Source: Micropruina glycogenica (lineage in GTDB: Bacteria > Actinomycetota > Actinomycetes > Propionibacteriales > Propionibacteriaceae). From it: 64,000 bases of DNA. The notes under the pieces were generated by a model. The model worked only from the letters and a program-made list of their open reading frames with translations. It had not been told where the DNA came from and did not search any database. This document shows positions 1 to 10,042 of the stretch, piece by piece; the first letter of the stretch is position 1, and the number at the start of each line of letters is the position of its first letter. The stretch lies in NCBI RefSeq assembly GCF_900289045.1, contig NZ_LT985188.1:1860001-1924000 (forward strand), read 5' to 3'. The position numbers and the translations under genes were made by a program.

Positions 1-2
1 AC

Positions 3-995
3 TTCAGCGAGGTGCCGGTGCTGATCAGGCAGGGCCTGATGCCCTGCGACGTGGTGTTCGCCCAGGTGTCGCCGATGAGCCCCGACGGGCTGTTCGCGCT
101 GGGCGTGAGCACCGACTACACGCTGGCCGCCATCGAGAAGGCCCGCGCGGTCGTGCTCGAGGTCAACCCGCAACTACCGTTCACCAACGGCAACTGCCAC
201 GTGCATGTCAGCCAGGTCACCCACGTGGTCGACGCGACGTCGCCGATGGTCGAGTTGGCGCCGTCGGTGATCGGCCCCACCCAGGTGGCCATCGCTCAGC
301 ACGTCGCTGAACTGATTCCCGACGGCAGCACGCTACAGATCGGCATCGGCGGCATTCCGGACGCCGTGGTGAAGCAGTTGATGACCAAGAACGATCTGGG
401 CCTGCACACCGAGATGCTGGGTGACGGCACCCTGGCGCTGGTCGAGGCCGGGGTGATCACCAATGCCTGCAAGAACTTCCATCCGGGCAAGCTGATCGCC
501 ACGTTCGCGCTCGGCTCGGCGCGGCTGTACGAGTTCATGGATCACCGGGCCGACTTGGAGATGCACCCCGTGGACTACACCAACAACCCGTTCGTGGCCA
601 GCCGCAACGACAACCTGCACTCGATCAACGGCACGCTCGCGGTGGACTTCTTCGGCCAGTGCGCCTCGGAGTCGCTCGGCCGTCGTCCGTTCTCGGGGCC
701 CGGCGGCCAGGTCGACTTCGTCCGCGCCGCCAACGCGTCCAACGGCGGCAAGTCGATCATGGTGGTGCCGTCCACGGCCAAGGACGACTCGATCAGCCGC
801 ATCGTGGCCACCCACGAACCCGGCACTCCGATCACCACCGGCAAGAACGACGTCGACCACGTGGTGACCGAGTTCGGCGTCGCCCGGCTGCGTGGACGCT
901 CCGTGCGCGAACGCACCCATGCGCTGATCGAGATCGCGCACCCGAACTTTCGCGACCAGTTGACCGAGCAGGCGAAGGACCTACGGTTGTGGTGA
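3..995 (+). CDS. Acetyl-CoA hydrolase/transferase family protein (4-hydroxybutyrate CoA-transferase-like), 5' partial
   Basis: The gene enters from the left edge already in frame, so the first internal GTG at 12 is not its true start. The visible 330 residues are the C-terminal three quarters of a class I CoA-transferase. They contain the glycine-rich GIGGIPDAV segment and the HTEMLGDG segment. The glutamate of HTEM is the family's catalytic residue, which forms the glutamyl-CoA thioester. The protein moves CoA between acyl groups, probably acetate or propionate and 4-hydroxybutyrate-type acids, in the cytoplasm. Which acid cannot be told from sequence. The next gene starts 13 bases downstream on the same strand, so they may be cotranscribed. 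Confidence 0.88.
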   Translation, partial: FSEVPVLIRQGLMPCDVVFAQVSPMSPDGLFALGVSTDYTLAAIEKARAVVLEVNPQLPFTNGNCHVHVSQVTHVVDATSPMVELAPSVIGPTQVAIAQHVAELIPDGSTLQIGIGGIPDAVVKQLMTKNDLGLHTEMLGDGTLALVEAGVITNACKNFHPGKLIATFALGSARLYEFMDHRADLEMHPVDYTNNPFVASRNDNLHSINGTLAVDFFGQCASESLGRRPFSGPGGQVDFVRAANASNGGKSIMVVPSTAKDDSISRIVATHEPGTPITTGKNDVDHVVTEFGVARLRGRSVRERTHALIEIAHPNFRDQLTEQAKDLRLW

Positions 996-1008
996 CGAGA
1001 GGAGCCGC

Positions 1009-2046
<1,038 letters not shown>

Positions 2047-2058
2047 GGACGAGTGCCT

Positions 2059-2099
2059 GTCGAGACCCAATCGCTGGTCGAGCTTGTCGAGACCCCGAC
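2059..2099. repeat. Dispersed short repeat, TGTCGAGACCC / GTCGAGCTTGTCGAGACC type
   Basis: Two adjacent copies of a TGTCGAGACC-containing unit lie just after the reductase gene. Related units occur at 5300-5370, 30052-30077 and 54099-54133, always between genes. Confidence 0.6.
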
Positions 2100-2126
2100 C
2101 GGGTGCGGCACGGCGCCGGTCACCGA

Positions 2127-2152
2127 GAGATCCCGGCGTCCGCCGGGATGAC
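2127..2152. repeat. Short palindromic intergenic repeat (GAGAT-CCGGCG-CGCCGG-ATGAC type)
   Basis: The element forms a 9-bp perfect stem (ATCCCGGCG against CGCCGGGAT) around a 2-base centre and is flanked by GAG and GAC. A near copy lies at 14742-14767. Both sit after the last codon of a plus-strand gene and before a converging minus-strand gene, so the hairpin may also end transcription. Confidence 0.6.
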
Positions 2153-2162
2153 GAACCAGACG

Positions 2163-2436
2163 TCAGGCGACGCCGCCGAAGCGATCCAGCGCGCGCAGCT
2201 TGTTCGTGACCCGGTAGGACGCCCCGAACAGCTCGCGCTGCTGCATGCCGGTCAGGTACAGCACCGCCTCACGCAGCGTCTTGGACGGGATCGTGCCAGT
2301 GTTGATGCACACCCCGCCGATCATCTGCTTGCGATCGACGATGGCCAGCCGGTGGCCGAGTTTGGCGGCTGCGATGGCGGCCCCGGTGGCCGCCGGGGCC
2401 GCTGCCCACCACGAGCGGGTCATAGTCGTACTTCAT
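2163..2436 (-). pseudogene. Relic of soluble pyridine nucleotide transhydrogenase (sthA-like), frameshifted and internally deleted
   Basis: Reading from an ATG at 2436 gives [16 protein letters not shown], the FAD-binding start of SthA, after which the frame is lost. The adjacent frame continues with [19 protein letters not shown] and then the redox-active motif [17 protein letters not shown], both typical of SthA. Homology stops after about 75 codons at YRV. The last residues, [13 protein letters not shown], resemble the extreme C-terminus of the family, so a large internal deletion probably joined the two ends; this last point is inference. Intact SthA is about 470 residues. A complete membrane transhydrogenase (pntAA-AB-B) lies 14 kb away and could cover the lost function. 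Confidence 0.82.
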
Positions 2437-2516
2437 GGGCGCCTCCGTAGGTGCGGCTGCCGCGATTATGTGCCCCGACTAGCCCGGACGGCAATCGTTT
2501 CGAACGGCAGTCGGGC

Positions 2517-3536
2517 TCAGTTCCAGAGTCGGTGATAGGCGTTGATGGCCGGTTGGCCGCCCAGGTGCGCGTACAGCACGGTGCTGTCGCGGCCGATGTC
2601 GCCCGAGCGCACCAGGTCGATCAGGCCGGCCAGCGACTTGCCCTCATAGACGGGGTCGGTGATCATCGCCTCCAGTTGGGCGCCCAGAGCGATGGCGTTC
2701 ATGGTCGACTCGACCGGAATGCCGTAGAACTCGCCGGCCCACCCTTCGAGCACGGTGATCTCGTCGTCGCGCAGGTCACGGCCGAGCTCGATCAGCTCGG
2801 CGGTGTTGCGGGCGATGCGCGCCACCTGCTCGCGGGTGGTGTCGAGCGTGGCCGAGGCGTCGACGCCCAGCACCCGGCGCCGCACGCCGGTGAGTTCTTC
2901 CAACGCCGCAAAGCCGGCGATCATGCCGGCGTGGGTCGAGCCGGTGACGGTGCAGACCACGATGGTGTCGAAGTGCACACCGAGCCGCTTCTCCTGCTCG
3001 GCCACCTCGAAGGCCCAATTGGCGAAGCCGAGCCCGCCCAACGGGTGTTCGGACGCCCCCGCCGGAATCGGGTAAGGACGTCCTCCGGCCTTTTCGACCT
3101 CGTCGATCGCCTGCTTCCACGAGTCACGAATGCCGATGTCGAACCCGGCCGGGTCGAGTCGCGAGTCGGCGCCCATCATGCGCGAGAGCAGAATGTTGCC
3201 GACCTTGTCGTTCAACGGGTCGTCCCAGGGCACCCATTTCTCTTGCACCAGGCGGCACTTCAGCCCCAGGTGCGCCGCCACCGCGGCCACCTGGCGGGTG
3301 TGGTTGCTCTGATAGCCGCCGATCGACACCAGGGTGTCGGCGCCGGAGGCCAGCACGTCCGGCACGATGTACTCGAGCTTGCGCACCTTGTTGCCGCCGA
3401 ACGCCAGACCACTGCTGACGTCTTCGCGCTTGGCCCAGACCTGCGCCCCGCCCAGGTGCTGGCTGAGCCGCTTGAGGTGGTGCACCGGGCTGGGCCCGAA
3501 GGTGAGCGGGTAGCGGGGAAAGTCTGCGATGGGCAT
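2517..3536 (-). CDS. acdS: 1-aminocyclopropane-1-carboxylate (ACC) deaminase, PLP-dependent
   Basis: This 339-residue protein aligns end to end with Pseudomonas-type ACC deaminase, which opens the cyclopropane ring of ACC to give 2-oxobutanoate and ammonia. The PLP lysine is in [11 protein letters not shown] (Lys50). The residues that separate true ACC deaminases from D-cysteine desulfhydrases are present: Tyr297-Glu298 in DPVYEGKS and Leu325 in YAHLGG, equal to Y294, E295 and L322 of the Pseudomonas enzyme. The ATG at 3536 follows GGAG at good spacing. It is the last gene of dapB-DUF2993-acdS, only 22 bases after its neighbour. No Lrp-type acdR regulator lies next to it. The exact substrate would need an assay. 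Confidence 0.9.
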   Translation of the reverse strand: MPIADFPRYPLTFGPSPVHHLKRLSQHLGGAQVWAKREDVSSGLAFGGNKVRKLEYIVPDVLASGADTLVSIGGYQSNHTRQVAAVAAHLGLKCRLVQEKWVPWDDPLNDKVGNILLSRMMGADSRLDPAGFDIGIRDSWKQAIDEVEKAGGRPYPIPAGASEHPLGGLGFANWAFEVAEQEKRLGVHFDTIVVCTVTGSTHAGMIAGFAALEELTGVRRRVLGVDASATLDTTREQVARIARNTAELIELGRDLRDDEITVLEGWAGEFYGIPVESTMNAIALGAQLEAMITDPVYEGKSLAGLIDLVRSGDIGRDSTVLYAHLGGQPAINAYHRLWN

Positions 3537-3558
3537 GGACGGCTCCGGTTCGTGGTGG

Positions 3559-4251
3559 TCAGCGTTTGATCGGTACGTCGGTGGCGGTGAGGTCGGCGAC
3601 CAGGCCGTCGTCGGCGACCCTGATCGCGGTCACCGTCACCTGGTCGTCGGCGGCCAGGCTGATGGGTTTGACCACCCGCTCGATGATCTGCTGCGACACG
3701 TTCTGGTCGATGTCGATACCCGCCACGTCGATGCGTGACTGCTCCAGATCGATCTGTTGGGCGGCCACGTCGAGCACGGGCACCGCCGAAATGCCGATCT
3801 CGAGGTTGGTCAGGCCAAGAATGTCGACGCTGTAGGTGACCAGCACGCGTCCGTCGCCGCCGCTCGAGATGGGCAGCCCTGCGATGTCGCTCAGCGCCGC
3901 AAAGCCCAAAGTGCCGTTGAGCGCCAGATCGCCGACCACCGCCTCGCTGGTGCTGATCAGCCGAATGTTGCCGGCCCGGTAGGTGATCGACTTCACGGTC
4001 ACCTTGCGCTGCTCGAACGGCACCACCGCGGACGCCGCCGTGCCCGACACGTCGACGAACCTGCCCTGGGCCAGCGCGGCCAGCACCGAGCCGCCGCCCA
4101 GCGTCATGGTGGGCTGTTCGAGATCGAGATCGACGGTGGTGAGCGCCTGCTGCGCCTGTGACTGTACGTAGGCGCGCACACCGAATTCGGCGCCGACCAG
4201 CAGGGCCGCAATGACGCCCAGAACGATGAGTACCTTGCCGAAGCGTTGCAT
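3559..4251 (-). CDS. DUF2993 (LmeA-like) membrane-anchored protein
   Basis: The 230-residue product begins with a membrane segment (about residues 7-27) followed by an extracytoplasmic domain rich in beta strands and pseudo-repeats ending in [19 protein letters not shown]. This is the pattern of DUF2993, a family that includes the mycobacterial phospholipid-binding protein LmeA and is related to lipid-binding barrel folds. A role in handling envelope lipids is plausible but not shown by sequence. It starts 3 bases after the dapB stop and precedes acdS by 22 bases, so the three genes should share one mRNA. Confidence 0.75.
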   Translation of the reverse strand: MQRFGKVLIVLGVIAALLVGAEFGVRAYVQSQAQQALTTVDLDLEQPTMTLGGGSVLAALAQGRFVDVSGTAASAVVPFEQRKVTVKSITYRAGNIRLISTSEAVVGDLALNGTLGFAALSDIAGLPISSGGDGRVLVTYSVDILGLTNLEIGISAVPVLDVAAQQIDLEQSRIDVAGIDIDQNVSQQIIERVVKPISLAADDQVTVTAIRVADDGLVADLTATDVPIKR

Positions 4252-4254
4252 TGG

Positions 4255-4992
4255 TCACTCCAGCCCGAGAACCGACTCGATGCCGACGGTCAGCCCCGGC
4301 AGGCCGCGCACGGCCCTCACGGCGGCCAGCACGCCGGGCATGTACGAGGCCCGCGTGAACGAGTTGTGCACGATGTTGAGCGCCTCGCCCTCGTTGCCGA
4401 ACAGCACCTGCTGGTTGGCGAACAGCCCCCGCTGCCGCACCGCGTGCACGTGAATGCCGTCGACGCTCGCCCCCCGCGCGTGATCGGGGTCGGTGGTGGT
4501 GGCGTCGGGAACCGGGTCGAGGCCGGCGCTCGCGCGGGCCGCCGCGATGCGGGTGGCGGTGTTGAGTGCGGTGCCCGAAGGGGCGTCCACCTTGTTGGGG
4601 TGATGCAGTTCGATCACCTCGACCGACTCATAGAACGGGGCCGCCAGTTCGGCGAACCGCATCATCAACACACCGCCGATGGAGAAGTTCGGAGCGACCA
4701 GCACCTGGGCCTTCGGGTGTGGCGCCATCGCGGCGCGAACGGCGTCGAGTTTCGCCCCGTCGAAGCCGGACGTGCCGACCACCACGGCGATGCCGCGTTG
4801 CAGGCACCAGTCGATGTTGCCGAGCACCGCGTCGGGGTGGGTGAAGTCGACCACCACGTCTGCGTTCTCGACTGCGGCCCGATCGTCACCGACGTCGACA
4901 GCGGCGACCAGGTGCAGGTCGTCGGTGGCTTCGACGGCCCGGACGACCTCTGCCCCCATGCGTCCGCGCGCTCCGAAGACGGCTACCTTCAT
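4255..4992 (-). CDS. dapB: 4-hydroxy-tetrahydrodipicolinate reductase
   Basis: DapB reduces 4-hydroxy-tetrahydrodipicolinate with NAD(P)H in the lysine and diaminopimelate pathway, and so feeds both protein and peptidoglycan synthesis. The 245 residues start with the nucleotide-binding GARGRMG (7-13) and carry the family signature ELHHPNKVDAPSGTA, with the catalytic His131 and Lys134 in HHPNK. A VGTSG segment and the C-terminal FTRASYMPGVL are also typical. The ATG follows AGGAGG. It is the first gene of the dapB-DUF2993-acdS unit. Confidence 0.96.
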   Translation of the reverse strand: MKVAVFGARGRMGAEVVRAVEATDDLHLVAAVDVGDDRAAVENADVVVDFTHPDAVLGNIDWCLQRGIAVVVGTSGFDGAKLDAVRAAMAPHPKAQVLVAPNFSIGGVLMMRFAELAAPFYESVEVIELHHPNKVDAPSGTALNTATRIAAARASAGLDPVPDATTTDPDHARGASVDGIHVHAVRQRGLFANQQVLFGNEGEALNIVHNSFTRASYMPGVLAAVRAVRGLPGLTVGIESVLGLE

Positions 4993-5039
4993 CGTTCCTC
5001 CTGCGTGCCACGGGCTGGGTGCGGCCCAGCTTATCGAGG

Positions 5040-5275
5040 CCCTTCAGACGTAGGGGTCAGCCGGCCGGTTGCGGCGCGGGCTCTGTAAGCGTCGTGGGTG
5101 AGGTCTTCGTGACGGTCGGACGACACTCCCAGCCGCACGCCGATCCGCGCGATCAGCGCGATCGGGGCGTTCACCACCAGCAGCCATTCCCACCGAAAAG
5201 CGGCCAGCGCCGTGCCGCCCAGTACGGGGCCGAGAATGAACAAGCTCATGCCGACGACCATGCTGCTGGCTGGCC
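5040..5275 (-). pseudogene. Fragment of an MFS (DHA2-type) drug transporter
   Basis: Between dapB and prs the minus strand encodes SMVVGMSLFILGPVLGG followed by RWEWLLVVNAPIALIA. This is the pattern around the 5th and 6th membrane segments of EmrB/QacA-type 14-TM exporters. No start, no further membrane segments and no stop-proximal homology are visible, and the frame runs into intergenic repeats on its upstream side. It is a small remnant of a transporter of about 500 residues. Confidence 0.6.
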
Positions 5276-5299
5276 TGCGACTGCAGGCCTCCTCAGTTG

Positions 5300-5370
5300 A
5301 TTGAGCCTGTCGAATCTGATTGAGCCTGTCGAAATCCCTCGCGCGGGTGTCGCGACAAGCTCGACCAGCG
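5300..5370. repeat. Dispersed short repeat cluster (TTGAGCCTGTCGAA and GACAAGCTCGACCAGCG)
   Basis: Two direct copies of GATTGAGCCTGTCGAA type are followed by GACAAGCTCGACCAGCG, the reverse form of the unit at 2077-2099. The cluster fills the gap between the MFS fragment and the end of prs. Confidence 0.6.
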
Positions 5371-5373
5371 TGA

Positions 5374-6324
5374 CTACGGCGCGTCGAACAGTGACGAGAT
5401 CGACTCGCCGCTGTTGATGCGCCTAACGGCCTCGGCGAACAGCGGCGCCACCGACAGTACGGTGAGCTTCTCCAGACCGGCGGCCGCGCGCGGCGGCACG
5501 GTGTTGGTGCAGACGATCTCTTTGAGATCACGCTGGGCGTTCAACCGCTCGACCGCCGGGCCGGTGAACAGACCGTGTACGCACGCTGCGCTGATCGAGT
5601 TCACGCCCACCTCGCGCAGCTTGTCGAACAGTTCCACCAGTGAGCCGCCGGTGGCGATCTCGTCGTCGAGCACGATCACGTCCTTGCCGGCCACGTCGCC
5701 CACGATCGAGTCGATCACCACCCGGTCGTCCGACAGCCGTCGCTTGGCGCCCGCCGCCACCGGCAGGTCGAGCAGCCGGGCGAAGTGGTTGGCCTCTTTG
5801 ACGTTGCCGAAGTCGGGCGACACCACCACGGCGTTGCTCAGGTCACCGTTGTGGCGAAAGTGCTCGGCCAGCACGTGGTTGGCGCTGAGGTGATCGACCG
5901 GCATCTCGAACATGCCGTGCACCTGCGGGCTGTGCAGCGCCATGGTGACCACCCGCTGGGCACCGGCCTTGTGCAGCAGGTCGGCCACCAGCCGGGCGCC
6001 GATCGAGATGCGGGGGGCGTCCTTCTTGTCACTGCGCGCGTACGCGTAGTGCGGCATCACGACGGTCAGGTGGCCGGCGGACGCGCCCCGGGCCGCGTCC
6101 AGCATCAGCAGTAGCTCGACCAGGTTCTCCTGCACCGGGGGCACCAGCGGCTGCACGATGAACACGTCACGCTTGCGGCAGTTGCCGTCCAAGTGCACCT
6201 GCAGGCAGTCGTTGCTGAACCGGGTGGTCTGCGAGGGCGCGAGCTCGATGCCGAGCAGGTCGCACACCTCGGTGGCGAACTCGCGGTGGGCCGAACCTGA
6301 GAACACGGTGATGTCGTCGGTCAC
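5374..6324 (-). CDS. prs: Ribose-phosphate pyrophosphokinase, divergent paralogue
   Basis: The enzyme transfers pyrophosphate from ATP to ribose 5-phosphate to make PRPP for nucleotide, histidine and tryptophan synthesis. Its 316 residues match the family length. The flexible-loop KRR (194-196), the ARSDKKDAPR segment and the PRPP-binding loop are all present. The PRPP loop reads LDDEIATGGS (219-228) instead of the usual DDMIDTGGT, so the acidic residue before TGG is replaced by alanine. This suggests an alternative paralogue rather than the housekeeping copy that normally sits beside glmU; that is inference. It follows the pnp terminator, so it should have its own promoter. Confidence 0.88.
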   Translation of the reverse strand: MTDDITVFSGSAHREFATEVCDLLGIELAPSQTTRFSNDCLQVHLDGNCRKRDVFIVQPLVPPVQENLVELLLMLDAARGASAGHLTVVMPHYAYARSDKKDAPRISIGARLVADLLHKAGAQRVVTMALHSPQVHGMFEMPVDHLSANHVLAEHFRHNGDLSNAVVVSPDFGNVKEANHFARLLDLPVAAGAKRRLSDDRVVIDSIVGDVAGKDVIVLDDEIATGGSLVELFDKLREVGVNSISAACVHGLFTGPAVERLNAQRDLKEIVCTNTVPPRAAAGLEKLTVLSVAPLFAEAVRRINSGESISSLFDAP

Positions 6325-6350
6325 GAGCGGGAAGCCTAGCGGAGGCTCCG

Positions 6351-6401
6351 TGAACCGAAGGAACCGTCCCCCACGGTTCAGGGGACGGTTCCTTGGGTTC
6401 A
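6351..6401 (-). terminator. Strong terminator downstream of pnp
   Basis: A 14-bp perfect stem (AAGGAACCGTCCCC, 6358-6371, against GGGGACGGTTCCTT, 6381-6394) with a 9-base loop extends outwards, with one mismatch, through TGAACC/GGGTTCA. It lies 15 bases after the pnp stop and before prs on the same strand. No long U tract follows, as is common in high-GC actinobacteria. Confidence 0.85.
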
Positions 6402-6415
6402 GCAGCTGTGGACGA

Positions 6416-8611
6416 TCAGGCGTCGGCCTTTTCTTCGACCACCGGAATAAGCGACAGCTTGCCGCGATCGTCGATGTCAGAGATCTCGACCTGGATCTTC
6501 TGGCCGACGCTCACCACGTCTTCGACGTTCTCGACGCGGTTGCCGTTGTTCAGCGCCCGCAGCTTGGTGACGTGCAGCAGGCCGTCCTTGCCGGGCAGCA
6601 GCGACACGAACGCACCGAAGTTCATCACCTTGACGACCGTGCCGAGGTAGCGCTCGCCCTTCTCGGGCATGGTCGGGTTGGCGATCGCGTTGATCATGGC
6701 CCGAGCGGCGTCCGCCGACTCACCGTTGTCGGCACCGATGTAGATGGTGCCGTCGTCCTCGATCGAGATGTTGGCGCCGGTGTCGTCCTGGATCTGGTTG
6801 ATCATCTTGCCCTTGGGGCCGATCACCTCACCGATCTTGTCGACCGGGATCTTGATGCTGATGATCCGCGGCGCGAACGGCGACATCTCGTCGGGCACGT
6901 CGATGGCCTCACCCATCACGTCGAGCAGGGTGTGCCGCGCCTCGCGGGCCTGCAGCAGCGCACCGGCCAGCACGTCGGCGGGAATGCCGTCGAGCTTGGT
7001 GTCGAGCTGCAGCGCGGTGACGAAGTCACGGGTGCCGGCGACCTTGAAGTCCATGTCGCCCAGCGCGTCCTCGGCACCCAGGATGTCGGTGAGCGCGACG
7101 TAGCGCATCTGGCCGTCGATCTCGTCGCTCATCAGGCCCATCGCGATGCCGGCGACCGGCGCCTTCAGCGGCACGCCCGCGTTCAGCAGCGACAGGGTGG
7201 ACGCACACACCGAACCCATCGAGGTGGAGCCGTTGGAGCCGAGCGCCTCGGACACCTGACGGATCGCGTAGGGGAACTCCTCGCGCTTGGGCAGCACCGG
7301 CACCAGGGCACGCTCGGCGAGCGCTCCGTGGCCGATCTCACGCCGCTTCGGCGACCCGACCCGGCCGGTCTCACCGGTGGAGTAGGGCGGGAAGTTGTAG
7401 TTGTGCATGTAGCGCTTGGTGGTCTCGGGCGCCAGCGAGTCGATCTTCTGCTCCATGTCGAGCATGTTCAGCGTGGTGACGCCCAGAATCTGGGTCTCGC
7501 CGCGCATGAACAGCGCCGAACCGTGCACCCGGGGGATGACCCCGACCTCAGCGCTCAGCGTGCGAATGTCGCGCAGCCCGCGGCCGTCGATGCGCACCTC
7601 CTCGGTGAGCGTCTTGCGGCGCACGACCTTCTTGGTGAGCGCGCGGTAGGCGCCGGTGATCTCTTTCTCACGGCCTTCGAACTGGCCGTCGAGTTCGGTG
7701 TGCAGGTCGGCGAGCAGGTTCTCGGTCGACACCTCGCGCTCGTGCTTGCCCACGATGGTCATCACCTTGGTCAGCCGCTCGGTGGCGGCGGCCGAGACGG
7801 CCTCGAACACGTCCGGCTGGTAGTCCAGGAACACCGGGTAGCTGCCGACGCTCTTGGGGAACTTGGCGGCCAGTTCGACCTGCGCATCGCACAGCGCCTT
7901 GATGAACGGCTTGGCGGCCTCGAGGCCCTGGGCCACGATCTCTTCGGTCGGGGCGACGCGGCCGGAGCGAACCAGATCCCAGGTCTGCTCGGTCGACTCG
8001 GCCTCGACCATCATGATCGCGACGTCGCCGTCAGCCAGCACGCGGCCGGCCACCACCATGTCGAAGGTGGCGTCCTCGAGTTGCGCCACGGTGGGGAAGC
8101 CGACCCAGTCGTTGCCGATCAGGGCGACGCGCACGCCGCCGACGGGGCCGGTGAACGGCAGGCCGGCCAGGGTGGTGGACGCCGAGCCGGCGTTGATGGC
8201 CAGCACGTCGTAGAGCACGTCGGGGTTGAGCGCCATGACGGTGATGACGACCTGGACCTCGTTGCGCAGCCCCTTCACGAAGCACGGCCGCAGCGGACGG
8301 TCGGTGAGCCGGCAGGCGAGAATCGCGGCCTCGCCGGGCCGTCCTTCACGACGGAAGAACGAGCCGGGAATGCGTCCCGCGGCGTACATGCGCTCTTCGA
8401 CGTCGACGGTCAGGGGGAAGAAGTCGACACCGTCGCGCGGGTTGTTCGACGCGGTGGTGGCCGAGAGCAGCATGGTGTCGCCGTCGAGGTAGACAGAGGC
8501 GCAACCGTTGGCCTGGCGGGCCAGCAGGCCCGACTCGAAGCGGACGACGTGCTTGCCATGGGTGCCGTTGTCGATGACGGCTTCGGTGTACTGCAGATCA
8601 GGTCCCTCCAC
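6416..8611 (-). CDS. pnp: Polyribonucleotide nucleotidyltransferase (PNPase)
   Basis: PNPase degrades RNA phosphorolytically from the 3' end and can also add tails. The 731-residue product has two RNase PH cores, the linker helical domain, a KH domain with [10 protein letters not shown] near residue 595, and a C-terminal S1 domain starting at about 648 ([19 protein letters not shown]). I chose the GTG at 8611 because AAAGGAG lies 5 bases upstream and the protein then begins [16 protein letters not shown], as in other actinobacterial PNPases; an in-frame ATG at 8635 would add only 8 residues and has no such site. rpsO lies upstream on the same strand, as in most bacteria. Confidence 0.96.
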   Translation of the reverse strand: MEGPDLQYTEAVIDNGTHGKHVVRFESGLLARQANGCASVYLDGDTMLLSATTASNNPRDGVDFFPLTVDVEERMYAAGRIPGSFFRREGRPGEAAILACRLTDRPLRPCFVKGLRNEVQVVITVMALNPDVLYDVLAINAGSASTTLAGLPFTGPVGGVRVALIGNDWVGFPTVAQLEDATFDMVVAGRVLADGDVAIMMVEAESTEQTWDLVRSGRVAPTEEIVAQGLEAAKPFIKALCDAQVELAAKFPKSVGSYPVFLDYQPDVFEAVSAAATERLTKVMTIVGKHEREVSTENLLADLHTELDGQFEGREKEITGAYRALTKKVVRRKTLTEEVRIDGRGLRDIRTLSAEVGVIPRVHGSALFMRGETQILGVTTLNMLDMEQKIDSLAPETTKRYMHNYNFPPYSTGETGRVGSPKRREIGHGALAERALVPVLPKREEFPYAIRQVSEALGSNGSTSMGSVCASTLSLLNAGVPLKAPVAGIAMGLMSDEIDGQMRYVALTDILGAEDALGDMDFKVAGTRDFVTALQLDTKLDGIPADVLAGALLQAREARHTLLDVMGEAIDVPDEMSPFAPRIISIKIPVDKIGEVIGPKGKMINQIQDDTGANISIEDDGTIYIGADNGESADAARAMINAIANPTMPEKGERYLGTVVKVMNFGAFVSLLPGKDGLLHVTKLRALNNGNRVENVEDVVSVGQKIQVEISDIDDRGKLSLIPVVEEKADA

Positions 8612-8827
8612 GGGGACTCCTTTCGGGTTACCCACCGCTGCGGCGACACGTCCGAACTTCGGCGATTTGAACCCGGTCTTCGATCGAGGCCCGCGGGGTT
8701 CTCGACCCGAAAGCCACTACCGAGGACCGAGGATTCACGTGCGATCGCGCGGTGGACGGTGGATGTTTGCTGTTCAGTTGTTCGGTTGGACGGCTCGTCG
8801 CCGAGCGCGTCCGGCCGGGAGAGCGTT

Positions 8828-8855
8828 CAGGGGAGCGGCATGAGCCACTCCCCTG
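8828..8855 (-). terminator. Hairpin between rpsO and pnp
   Basis: CAGGGGAG (8828-8835) pairs with CTCCCCTG (8848-8855), and an inner GGC/GCC stem closes an ATGA loop. It begins 7 bases after the rpsO stop. It could terminate or process the rpsO mRNA before pnp. The remaining 8612-8827 upstream of pnp shows no gene; in other bacteria this region carries PNPase autoregulation. Confidence 0.7.
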
Positions 8856-8861
8856 TCGAAG

Positions 8862-9125
8862 TCAGCGACGCAGGCCGAGCCGCGCGATCAGTTCGCGGTA
8901 GTGCTCGATGTCTTGCTTCGCGACGTAGTTCAGCAGCCGGCGACGCTGGCCGACCAGCAGCATCAGGCCGCGGCGGCTGTGGTGGTCGCCCTTGTGCACC
9001 TTGAGGTGTTCGGTCAGGTGCGCGATGCGGCGGGTGAGCAGAGCGATCTGCACGTCCGGCGAACCCGTGTCACCCGGCTTGGTGGCGAATTCTTGGATGG
9101 TCTTCTTCTTCAGATCAGCGTCCAT
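8862..9125 (-). CDS. rpsO: 30S ribosomal protein S15
   Basis: S15 binds 16S rRNA at the central junction and nucleates the 30S platform. The 87 residues contain the signature [17 protein letters not shown] and the [18 protein letters not shown] rRNA-contact region. Length and composition are normal for the family. An AGGAG lies about 13 bases before the ATG. It is followed by a hairpin and then pnp, the conserved rpsO-pnp pair. Confidence 0.97.
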   Translation of the reverse strand: MDADLKKKTIQEFATKPGDTGSPDVQIALLTRRIAHLTEHLKVHKGDHHSRRGLMLLVGQRRRLLNYVAKQDIEHYRELIARLGLRR

Positions 9126-9260
9126 GAAGGCTGCTGCTCTCCTCTCGGTTTCCCGTTGCGCGGCGCACCCCTGCCGGTGGCACGATGTCGAATGAGATCG
9201 CTGGGCTGCTCTGACGAGTCCGCGGGCGTCCTGACGCCAACAACGAAGCTTACCGCAGGC

Positions 9261-9935
9261 TCAGGAGTAGCCAAAACCGCCCGATGCGGGCGGGTAGCCG
9301 GGCGGTGCGGGCGGGTAGCCCGGCGGCACCCGGCGACGGCTGTTACGCCAGTGCTGCACCATGCCCCAGCCCACGATCGCGGCCCCCACGATCGTCGAGA
9401 ACCAGCCGAGCAGCGAGGTCGGTAGCGAGAACTCCGGGTCGCCGTCTTCTGCCACGAAGTTCAGCCCGAAGTACAGGCCGAGCACGTAGCCGATGACCAG
9501 AAACGTGAGCCCCAGCCAGGGCTGCGGACCCTCTTCTTCGACACCCAGCTGCGTGAACGCCGCCCAGGCCACGCCGAGCCACGAGATCACCACCCCCGCC
9601 CAGTACTGGTCGACCACGTAGATCAGCACCGCACCGATGGCCAGCCCGATGTAGAGCACCCACGCGTCTCGGCCGACCAGCAGGCTGCGGGCCGTCCGAC
9701 GGGTGCCGGGCAGCACCAGCATGCCGAGCAGAATGAACACGGTGAACGCCACTGGGTAGAGCAGCACCAGCACGAAGGCCACCGGGCCGAAATCTTCGAC
9801 CGGGCCCTGGTAGGTGAAGCCGTAGGCGTCGAGCCACTCGGCCCCGACCAACAACATCTGCACGACCGTGTTCACCGCGAACAGCAGACCTGCCCGTAGA
9901 AACCCGCCAACTCCTGATGTGCCCCCGCCGCTCAT
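9261..9935 (-). CDS. Six-TM membrane protein with Pro/Gly/Tyr-rich C-terminus, function unknown
   Basis: I start this gene at the ATG at 9935 (MSGGGTSGVGGFLRAG); the frame further upstream is arginine-rich and overlaps other remnants. The 224-residue product has about six hydrophobic segments (for example VAFVLVLLYPVAFTVFILLG, about 51-70) and a cytoplasmic-style tail with two PPGYPPA repeats ending in GGFGYS. Such tails are common in actinobacterial membrane proteins of unknown role. There is no enzymatic motif. It lies 135 bases upstream of rpsO on the same strand. Confidence 0.7.
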   Translation of the reverse strand: MSGGGTSGVGGFLRAGLLFAVNTVVQMLLVGAEWLDAYGFTYQGPVEDFGPVAFVLVLLYPVAFTVFILLGMLVLPGTRRTARSLLVGRDAWVLYIGLAIGAVLIYVVDQYWAGVVISWLGVAWAAFTQLGVEEEGPQPWLGLTFLVIGYVLGLYFGLNFVAEDGDPEFSLPTSLLGWFSTIVGAAIVGWGMVQHWRNSRRRVPPGYPPAPPGYPPASGGFGYS

Positions 9936-10042
9936 TCGGCCATGGTAGGCGAACCGGCCGGGCACGCCCCTGGGCGCTCGTCTGAAAGATCTCGACCGTT
10001 CGGTGTCGCAACGCTGACCGGCACCGACGACCGGGCACTGGC

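Noticed and set aside
2517-3536. Annotation as D-cysteine desulfhydrase
   Set aside because: The Tyr-Glu and Leu positions diagnostic for ACC deaminase are conserved; desulfhydrases of the plant type replace the Glu and Leu.
6158-9004. Very long open frame on the plus strand opposite pnp and rpsO
   Set aside because: It is antisense to well-conserved genes, His/Arg/Val-rich, and has no family similarity; it is an artefact of high GC and codon position.
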